64,000 nucleotides of DNA from RGIG4608 sp045643885 (lineage in GTDB: Bacteria > Bacillota > Clostridia > Oscillospirales > CAG-272). Both the position numbers and the translations under genes were made by a program. Every line of letters starts with the position of its first letter. The first letter of the stretch is position 1. Positions 58,526 through 64,000 of this stretch are shown here, piece after piece. Below the pieces are notes generated by a model. That model was not told the origin of the DNA and searched no databases. It was given only the letters and a program-made list of their open reading frames with translations. The stretch is from the NCBI GenBank assembly GCA_045643885.1, contig JAZRFY010000014.1:24650-88649 (forward strand), in the 5' to 3' direction.

Positions 58526-59533
58526 TCAGTTCTTGCCCCAACGCTTGATTATCTCGTCAACAACAAGTCTCACTGCAAATTCGATGGAATCTGCCTCAAT
58601 CGTGCAAGCCGCTGCCTTTGCATGTCCGCCACCGGAAAAATGCTTTGCAACAACGCTTACGTCAAACGAGCAGGATGATCTCATAGAAATTCTGAACAAA
58701 CGGTATGCCGTTGACTGACGGGCTGAGATCGCTATCTTTACACCGTCAATAGCTCTTGCCACGTCGACAAGTGTTTCAAGATGCTCATCTTCAAGCTCAA
58801 GCTTTTGCTTAAGCTCATAGGGGAAAATCACCGCCGCAATCTTACGGTTGTGATAAAAGCTCATGTTTTGAAAGCCTGCAGCCTCGGCAGCAAGCATTTT
58901 TTCACTCTTGCAGTCAAAAAGTTTGTGGTTTATCTCAGCAGAGTCAACACCTGCATTGATAAGCTCAGCCGCACAAAGATGCGTGTGGGGAGAAACGTTT
59001 GAATATTTAAAGCATCCCGTATCGGAGCTGAGAGCTGCGTAAACGAGGTCGTATGCATCCTTGGGAATGCTTTCGAGTCTACCCGTTTCGCAAAGTCTTT
59101 TTGCGATCATATAGATTATCTCACCACTTGCCGCATAGTCGGCACGGATGTAATAATCTGCATATTTGGTTCCGTTTTGGTGGTGGTCGATCATAAGGTC
59201 GATCTTGCCCTCAAAAAGGCTTTGAAGATTACCAAGCTGACTGGGACTTGCAGTATCAACCGTGATAACTCTTTCAAACTCAAACGTATTGTCGATATTT
59301 TCAAATCTTGCACTTCTCTGATGCGCTTCAGTAAGAAATGCAAGGCGCGAGGGAATCTCACTCTCGCAAGTGCAAAGCACCTTGGAGCCCATAGCCTCAA
59401 GAATGAGCTTGAGGGCAAAGGATGCTCCGATCGCGTCCGCGTCGGGACGCACGTGGAAGATTATAAGCGTGTTCTTTTTTTCGGCTAAGAGGTCGCAAAC
59501 CTCATCAAGCTGATATTCTTTAAAATCTCTCAT
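58526..59533 (-). CDS. DHH-family phosphoesterase (NrnA-like)
   Basis: A 335-residue DHH/DHHA1 protein. VRPDADAIGAS, VDTASPSQ, DHHQNGTKYAD and the C-terminal GGGHAKAAACT give the metal and substrate sites of NrnA, which degrades oligoribonucleotides and/or 3'-phosphoadenosine-5'-phosphate. It overlaps rbfA by four bases (ATGA), the usual rbfA-nrnA coupling of Firmicutes. Confidence 0.93.
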   Translation of the reverse strand: MRDFKEYQLDEVCDLLAEKKNTLIIFHVRPDADAIGASFALKLILEAMGSKVLCTCESEIPSRLAFLTEAHQRSARFENIDNTFEFERVITVDTASPSQLGNLQSLFEGKIDLMIDHHQNGTKYADYYIRADYAASGEIIYMIAKRLCETGRLESIPKDAYDLVYAALSSDTGCFKYSNVSPHTHLCAAELINAGVDSAEINHKLFDCKSEKMLAAEAAGFQNMSFYHNRKIAAVIFPYELKQKLELEDEHLETLVDVARAIDGVKIAISARQSTAYRLFRISMRSSCSFDVSVVAKHFSGGGHAKAAACTIEADSIEFAVRLVVDEIIKRWGKN

Positions 59534-59904
59534 TCTTCGTCACCGGCGCTTTCTTCAAAATCCTCTGTAAATGTAATGCTGTTGAGCAATTTTGAAATGT
59601 GCGCGCCGTGTGCCACGCTGTCGTCAAGAATAAAAGTAAGCTCGGGAGTGATTCTGAGATTAAGTCTTTGTGCTATCTGGGAACGAATGTATCCCGAAGC
59701 CGCCTTCAATCCCTTGGAAAGCTCCTTCTTATCGCCCATAAGAGCGCTGTAATATATTTTTGCGAACTTGAGGTCGGGAGTAACGTCTACTGCTGTAACG
59801 CTAACGAAAGCTCCACTGACTCTGGGATCCTTAACGTCTCTCAAAATAGAGGAAAGCTCCTTTTGAACCTCATCATTGATTCTGCCTCTGCGATAATTTG
59901 CCAT
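59530..59904 (-). CDS. rbfA: Ribosome-binding factor A
   Basis: A 124-residue RbfA with the KH-like fold: RRGRINDEVQKELSSILRDVKDPRV, SVTAVDVTPDLKFAKIYYS, LRITPELTFILDDSVAHGAHISKLL. It helps 30S maturation. Here it is separated from nusA-infB and begins its own transcript. Confidence 0.95.
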   Translation of the reverse strand: MANYRRGRINDEVQKELSSILRDVKDPRVSGAFVSVTAVDVTPDLKFAKIYYSALMGDKKELSKGLKAASGYIRSQIAQRLNLRITPELTFILDDSVAHGAHISKLLNSITFTEDFEESAGDEE

Positions 59905-59977
59905 TTTTTCACCGTCCTTCTGCCACCGAAAGCCAATAGCCTGCTTTATCGGTGCTTTTTACATAATAATTCATATT

Positions 59978-60006
59978 AGTATAACATAAATAAGTAAAAT
60001 TATCAA
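59978..60006 (-). promoter_or_regulatory. rbfA promoter
   Basis: Minus-strand TTGATA (60006-60001), 17-base spacer, TATACT (59983-59978). Confidence 0.75.
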
Positions 60007-60067
60007 TAGAGGATAAAATATTTTTAAAAAACTTTTATGCTTTAGTTCGTACAGGACATTGTTTACA

Positions 60068-60095
60068 CAAAAAGCACCCACTGATGTGGGTGCTT
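60068..60095 (-). terminator. Terminator of the AraC-type regulator
   Basis: AAGCACCCAC (60072-60081) pairs with GTGGGTGCTT (60086-60095), with T's on the minus strand. Confidence 0.82.
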
Positions 60096-60108
60096 AAAAT
60101 TTGTATTT

Positions 60109-60930
60109 TTATTTTCTCTTAACGGGAACCCAGATTTCACCGTCAATTTCAGATGCGTAAAATTCAATATTATAGTTTCCTGCAAGCTCATATTCGGATG
60201 AGTTTGGAAGCCACTCGGTCCAAATTTGTGTGTTTACAGTTTGAAGTGCCTCGGGGCATGCTCCGTGATAGGGGAAAACTGCCCACGTGCCTCCCTCAAA
60301 GGTTCTTGTTTCGCATCCCTTTGGGATATCATTGCACGGAAAATAGAGATCTGCAATAAGATATTCAAGCTCCTTGCCCTCGCCGTCAAGACAAACGCCA
60401 AATACTCCCTTGATGACTTCGCCACCACCGGTTGCGTAATGCTCCTCCCAAAACTTAGGAATTTCTTGATATGACGTTTCGACGTTGAATTTCTTGCATT
60501 TCCCCACTACTGTAAAAGTAGCTTTTTCAACAATTTTATAATCCATGATCGCGCCTCCTTGTAAAGTTAAATTGATAATGAGAGGTGAAAAACTTTTGAT
60601 TTTTGCACCCTTCTCTCTTGATGCAGAGGGATTTATTCCGTGAAATTTTGTAAATGCACGTGCAAAGCTATCGGGGGAATCGTAACCATATTTCATAGCA
60701 ACGTCAATCACCTTAACAGAAGAGCCTGACAGCTCCTCGGCAGCACGCGAAAGACGTCTGTTTCTGATATATTCACCTATAGTCATGCCACAGGTCGCAT
60801 TAAATATCTTTTGAAAATAGAACGGTGAAAGATAAGCTCTTGCTGCAATATTTGAAATCTCAAGCTCCTTGCACAAATTGTTTTCTATATATTCAATGGC
60901 ATTTTGCAATCCTTGCGTCAATTCGTCCAT
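60109..60930 (-). CDS. AraC-family regulator with GyrI-like effector domain
   Basis: A 273-residue regulator. The N-terminal AraC domain has two helix-turn-helices (ISNIAARAYLSPFYFQKIFNATCGMTIGEYI and VKVIDVAMKYGYDSPDSFARAFTKFHGINPS). A GyrI/SOUL-type ligand domain follows (about 130-273; YKIVEKATFTVVGKCKKFN, ... TWAVFPYHGACPEAL). Such fusions sense hydrophobic or drug-like compounds. Start 60930 follows AGGGGAGTG; the frame start at 60948 covers that site. No target gene lies next to it. Confidence 0.88.
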   Translation of the reverse strand: MDELTQGLQNAIEYIENNLCKELEISNIAARAYLSPFYFQKIFNATCGMTIGEYIRNRRLSRAAEELSGSSVKVIDVAMKYGYDSPDSFARAFTKFHGINPSASREKGAKIKSFSPLIINLTLQGGAIMDYKIVEKATFTVVGKCKKFNVETSYQEIPKFWEEHYATGGGEVIKGVFGVCLDGEGKELEYLIADLYFPCNDIPKGCETRTFEGGTWAVFPYHGACPEALQTVNTQIWTEWLPNSSEYELAGNYNIEFYASEIDGEIWVPVKRK

Positions 60931-60979
60931 TATTTCACTCCCCTTCATCTTCTAAAGGTATTATAACACAAAAAACAAA

Positions 60980-61017
60980 ATCCCTCCCGACTTTTTGTGC
61001 TTTTTGGGGAGGGATTA
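60980..61017. repeat. Hairpin upstream of the AraC gene
   Basis: AATCCCTCCC pairs with GGGAGGGATT across an 18-base loop. It lies upstream of the AraC-type gene and could be part of a terminator for the pgk-tpiA transcript arriving on the minus strand. Confidence 0.45.
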
Positions 61018-61082
61018 ATGTTATTTCAGATAGCAAAACCTTACTAATGCTTTTCTTTGTAATAAAAGACCGAAAAAAAATG

Positions 61083-61150
61083 ATTGGCAAAAAGAGAGCA
61101 GTTTCGTCCATGCTACCAGTCCACCTTTGAAAAAGCGGATCAAACGATCA
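61083..61150. repeat. Decayed copy of the terminal repeat family
   Basis: GGCAAAAAGAGAGCAG, GTTTCGTCCA (61101-61110) and CCACCTTTGAAAAAGCGG (61121-61138) followed by AAACGATC match, in the same order and orientation, blocks of the right arm of the inverted repeat at 63.7-63.85 kb (GGCAAAAAAGAAACG; CCACCTTTAAAAAGGTGG; AAACAATC). The copy is shortened and its hairpin stem is broken. Confidence 0.55.
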
Positions 61151-61169
61151 TAAAATCAAGTTCTAATCC

Positions 61170-61925
61170 TTACTGTGCCGCGTCAACGATGGCATTGAAC
61201 TTTTCAGCAACGAGTGATGCACCGCCGATAAGACCGCCATCAACGTTAACCTTGGAAAGAAGCTCATTTGCATTCTTTTCGTTCATAGATCCGCCGTACT
61301 GAATGATGATCTCTTCAGCAGCATCTGCACCGTAAAGCTCTGCAACAACGTTACGGATAGCACCGCAAGTTTCATCTGCCTGCTCGGGAGTAGCTGTAAG
61401 GCCTGTACCGATAGCCCAAACGGGTTCATATGCGATAATAACGTTCTTAAGATCCTCTGCAGAAATACCTGCAAGGTCGAGCTTTGTCTGCATTGCAACA
61501 ACCTCGTTTGTGATGCCTGCAAGTCTTTCCTCTTTAACCTCACCAAGGCAAAGAAGAACCTTAAGACCGGCTGCAAGAGCAGCCTTTGTGCGAAGGTTTA
61601 CAGTTGTGTCTGTCTCACCAAAATACTGACGGCGCTCGGAGTGACCGATAATAACGTATTCAACACCGATTTCCTTAAGCATCTTAGCAGAGATCTCACC
61701 TGTGAACGCGCCCTTTTCTTCAAAGTGAACGTTCTGTGCACCGATCTTGATGTTAGAGCCCTTAGCTGCCTCCATAGCGGATGCAATTGTTACAAAGGGA
61801 GCGCAGAAAATAATGTCGCAATTATTCTTGCCCTCAACCATGGGCTTGATTTCATTGATAAAAGCAGTTGCCTCAGAAGGTGTAAAGTTCATCTTCCAGT
61901 TACCTGCGATAACGTATCTTCTCAT
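61170..61925 (-). CDS. tpiA: Triose-phosphate isomerase
   Basis: A 251-residue TIM: GNWKMNF (Asn, Lys), the catalytic His in IIGHSERRQYFGE, the catalytic Glu in AYEPVWAIGTG and the phosphate-binding YGGSMNEKN and DGGLIGGASL. It interconverts the triose phosphates of glycolysis. Start 61925 follows AAGGAGAAATCAAT; an upstream frame start runs through the intergenic hairpin. It follows pgk by 66 bases on the same strand. Confidence 0.97.
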   Translation of the reverse strand: MRRYVIAGNWKMNFTPSEATAFINEIKPMVEGKNNCDIIFCAPFVTIASAMEAAKGSNIKIGAQNVHFEEKGAFTGEISAKMLKEIGVEYVIIGHSERRQYFGETDTTVNLRTKAALAAGLKVLLCLGEVKEERLAGITNEVVAMQTKLDLAGISAEDLKNVIIAYEPVWAIGTGLTATPEQADETCGAIRNVVAELYGADAAEEIIIQYGGSMNEKNANELLSKVNVDGGLIGGASLVAEKFNAIVDAAQ

Positions 61926-61949
61926 ATTGATTTCTCCTTTATTCGTAAC

Positions 61950-61980
61950 TTTGCAGTGCCATTTTGAATAGCACTGCAAA
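61950..61980 (-). promoter_or_regulatory. Hairpin between pgk and tpiA
   Basis: TTTGCAGTGC (61950-61959) pairs with GCACTGCAAA (61971-61980). There is no T-run, so it more likely protects the pgk mRNA end than stops transcription. Confidence 0.5.
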
Positions 61981-61991
61981 ATATCAGTTAA

Positions 61992-63311
61992 TTATTTGTC
62001 TTCAAGACAAGCGATACCGGGAAGCTCAAGACCTTCAAGGAATTCAAGAGATGCACCGCCGCCTGTGGAGATGTGTGTGATCTTAGAAGCAAAGCCAAGT
62101 GTTTCGCAAGCTGCTGCAGAGTCACCACCACCAACGATTGTTGTTGCAGAGGACTTAGCAAGAGCGTCTGCCATTGCGATAGTACCCTTTGCAAGTGTGG
62201 GGTTCTCGAATACGCCCATAGGACCGTTCCAAACAACTGTCTTAGCGTCAAGAACTGCCTGAGAGTAGAGAGCCTGTGTCTTTGTACCGATGTCGCAACC
62301 CTCGCGATCAGCAGGGATAGCGTCTGCTTCAACCTCAAGTGTTTCAACAGGAGCATCGATGGGGTTGGGGAATTCTGCGATAGTTACAACGTCAACGGGG
62401 AGGAGGAGCTTAACGCCATTAGCCTCTGCCTTTGCCATCATTTCCTTGCAGTAATCGATCTTTGTATCATCAAGCAAGGACTTGCCAACGCCATAGCCCT
62501 TAGCTGCGAGGAATGTGTATGCCATACCACCGCCGATGATAAGTGTGTCAACCTTTGTAAGAAGGTTGTTGATAACGTTGAGCTTATCTGCAACCTTAGC
62601 ACCGCCAAGGATAGCAACGAAGGGACGCTCGGGAGTTGTAAGTGCCTTACCCATAACGCCGATTTCCTTCTGAATGAGGTAACCGCAAACTGCGGGAACG
62701 TTACCGTACATAGCAACGCCTGCTGTTGTAGCATGAGCTCTGTGAGCTGTACCGAAAGCATCGTTTACGTAGATATCGCAGTACTTAGCAAGCTCTTTTG
62801 CAAAATCCTCGCCGTTCTTCTCTTCTCTTGCGTCGAAACGAACGTTTTCAAGAAGAACTGCCTTGCCATTTTCAAGAGCAGCAACCTTAGCCTGAGCATC
62901 AGCACCGATGATATCCTCAGCAAATGTTACCTTGCCGTCAAGGTACTCGTTAAGACGAGCTGCAACGGGAGCAAGTGTAAGGGACTTTTTGTCGTTCTTG
63001 AGAGCCTTTGCAAGAAGCTCAGCCTTAGCTGCTTCTCTTTCTTCCTCAGGAAGAGCCTCAACCTTCTTCTTTTCCTTCTTAGTAAGACCGAAGCCTTCTG
63101 TAAGGATATTGTGGGGCTTGCCCATGTGAGAGCAAAGAACAACCTTTGCACCCTTGTTAAGCAAATACTTGATTGTGGGGAGAGCCTCAACGATTCTCTT
63201 ATCGCTTGTGATCTCGCCATCCTTAAGGGGTACGTTGAAATCGCATCTTACAAGCACTCTCGCGCCTTCAACGATCTCAATATCTTCAATAGATTTCTTG
63301 TTGTAGGTCAT
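61992..63311 (-). CDS. pgk: Phosphoglycerate kinase
   Basis: A 439-residue kinase: RCDFNVPLKDG, SHMGKPHN, LLENVRFDAREE, NDAFGTAHRAHAT, GGAKVADKLNV, VWNGPMGVFENP and GGGDSAAACE cover substrate and nucleotide sites. It is about 40 residues longer than the usual form because of a charged insert after SHMGKPHN (KKEKKKVEALPEEEREAAKAELLAKALKNDKKS, about residues 77-110), an insert seen in some clostridia. Makes ATP from 1,3-bisphosphoglycerate. Transcribed from the promoter in the left repeat arm. Confidence 0.97.
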   Translation of the reverse strand: MTYNKKSIEDIEIVEGARVLVRCDFNVPLKDGEITSDKRIVEALPTIKYLLNKGAKVVLCSHMGKPHNILTEGFGLTKKEKKKVEALPEEEREAAKAELLAKALKNDKKSLTLAPVAARLNEYLDGKVTFAEDIIGADAQAKVAALENGKAVLLENVRFDAREEKNGEDFAKELAKYCDIYVNDAFGTAHRAHATTAGVAMYGNVPAVCGYLIQKEIGVMGKALTTPERPFVAILGGAKVADKLNVINNLLTKVDTLIIGGGMAYTFLAAKGYGVGKSLLDDTKIDYCKEMMAKAEANGVKLLLPVDVVTIAEFPNPIDAPVETLEVEADAIPADREGCDIGTKTQALYSQAVLDAKTVVWNGPMGVFENPTLAKGTIAMADALAKSSATTIVGGGDSAAACETLGFASKITHISTGGGASLEFLEGLELPGIACLEDK

Positions 63312-63379
63312 TTTTGATAAATTCCTTTCATTACGTATTCGGGCAGGTATTTATTTTAGCCCAATTTTCACCATTTATT

Positions 63380-63408
63380 AATATATCACACTTTTGTCAA
63401 TTTATCAA
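63380..63408 (-). promoter_or_regulatory. pgk-tpiA promoter
   Basis: Minus-strand TTGATA (63408-63403), 17-base spacer, TATATT (63385-63380). It lies inside the left arm of the inverted repeat; the same promoter is copied in the right arm. Confidence 0.7.
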
Positions 63409-63944
63409 TAGATTTTGAAACATTTTATTTGAATTTGTGAAAATTTTGGCAAAACCTAATTTTTGTTCGTATGTAAGTGAATTTTAAATTGGAATTTAGC
63501 GGTGTGTTCGCACTCGCTATGCGCGATTGTTTTGCCTCGCTTTTTCAAAAGCGAGCGCCCCACGCGTAGTGGCGCGGTTCAAGGGCGCGTAGCCCTTGGC
63601 TCAGCGTTTCTTTTGTTAGCTTTTCTTTGCGCTTATTTCGTCAAAGAAAAGCGGCTAAAAAGTCTTGGTATCAAAGGTTAGTTCGTCTTTGAAACGCTTT
63701 TTTCTTTGGAACAAAAGCCACAAAGAAAAAAGCTTGGCAAAAAAGAAACGGCGTATTGCAGGCTTGCGCAGCCTGCCCCGCGCCACTACTGGTGGAGAGC
63801 CACCTTTAAAAAGGTGGACGAAACAATCGCGCGTAGCGAGTGCAATCGCACCGCTAAATCCCAATTTAAAATTCACTCACATACGAACAAAATTAGATTT
63901 TTGCCAAAAGTTTCACAATTTCAAAGAAAATGTTTCAAAATCTC

Positions 63945-63973
63945 TTGATAAATTGACAAAAGTGTGATATATT
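63945..63973 (+). promoter_or_regulatory. Rightward copy of the pgk promoter
   Basis: TTGATA (63945-63950), 17-base spacer, TATATT (63968-63973), the mirror copy of the pgk promoter. It should drive a gene beyond the right edge of the window. Confidence 0.65.
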
Positions 63974-64000
63974 AATAAGTGGTAAAGATTGGGCTATTGA

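Larger units (their letters stand above)
63357..63996. repeat. Long imperfect inverted repeat with hairpin modules and a duplicated promoter
   Basis: The arms (about 63357-63670 and 63690-63996) mirror each other around 63676-63682. The outer ~120 bases (TTAATATATCACACTTTTGTC, ...GTTCGTATGT.., ATTTAGCGGTG) are nearly identical. The inner parts correspond block by block as hairpins with different stems: CTCGCTTTT/AAAAGCGAG (63536-63555) versus CCACCTTT/AAAGGTGG (63800-63817), and AAGGGC/GCCCTT (63581-63597) versus CAGGCT/AGCCTG (63759-63775). No gene is supported inside. Confidence 0.85.

Noticed and set aside
62073..63317. 414-codon open frame antisense to pgk
   Set aside because: A shadow of pgk; Cys/Leu-rich low-complexity translation, no start signals.
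63655..63967. Short frames within the terminal inverted repeat
   Set aside because: They follow hairpin sequence in several frames with no start signals; the region is better explained as structured repeat.
63357..63996. Invertible promoter switch
   Set aside because: Both arms carry the promoter in mirrored form, so inversion would change nothing, and no recombinase is nearby.

Overview
The window reads as chromosomal DNA of a spore-forming, anaerobic, low- to mid-GC Clostridia bacterium. Evidence: SpoIVA and a SPOCS/LysM spore-envelope protein, a T-box leader on thrS, strong sigma-A promoters (TTGACA, 17 nt, TATAAT) and AGGAGG-type ribosome sites, GTP-dependent PEP carboxykinase, an HPr with both H15 and S46, and a butyryl-CoA-type Acd/EtfAB system. 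No phage, insertion sequence or CRISPR array was seen.

Layout. 1-5.4 kb: a partial gene tail, a stand-alone winged-helix protein, a divergent methylglyoxal synthase, T-box-thrS, a Mn-riboswitch-controlled mntP, gtrA and a lipoprotein. 5.5-8.6 kb: tRNA-Ser(GCU) followed by an A+T-rich islet (hypothetical protein, XRE-membrane regulator, lipoprotein with an ATA start) that ends in a duplicated tRNA 3' end. 8.7-11.6 kb: GNAT, SPOCS/LysM protein, Cys-rich membrane protein. 11.7-28.0 kb: fifteen same-strand genes, apparently one operon behind a TetR-type repressor and a palindromic operator. They encode a branched-chain-amino-acid-type ABC importer (SBP, LivHMGF), a CoA-transferase, acyl-CoA dehydrogenase with EtfAB, MaoC hydratase, FabG-type reductase, thiolase, a KAS III-like protein and two alpha/beta hydrolases. 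28.1-31.2 kb: purine-riboswitch-like leader with a ThrRS-like/uridine-kinase fusion, lexA with its SOS box, tRNA-Leu(GAG). 31.2-47.5 kb: pckG, a YczE-like protein, eno, rpmB, a GME-fold protein, the feoAB locus with two palindromic operators, an FAD oxidoreductase with a possible attenuator leader, a YwaF-like protein, spoIVA, uvrC-rsmD-coaD and ptsH. 47.6-64 kb: an O-antigen-ligase-like protein with two DUF4330 proteins, rimM-trmD, yajC, an LRR lipoprotein, tatD, metG, rbfA-nrnA, an AraC/GyrI regulator, pgk-tpiA, and a long imperfect inverted repeat running to the window edge.

How the genes may work together. The 15-gene operon holds every step needed to import a small carboxylate, activate it by CoA transfer and pass it through dehydrogenation, hydration, oxidation and thiolysis. 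The hydratase and dehydrogenase belong to (R)-type families (MaoC, FabG) instead of the usual (S)-type Crt/Hbd pair. Its LivG ATPase carries an unusual coiled-coil extension of about 208 residues. The substrate cannot be read from the sequence.

Non-coding structure is the other main interest. GC-rich, hairpin-filled segments and decayed tRNA 3' ends follow both tRNA genes. A repeat family marked by TTTCGTCCACC occurs at several sites; two full copies form the terminal inverted repeat, where hairpin stems differ between copies by matched changes and the pgk promoter is duplicated in divergent orientation.
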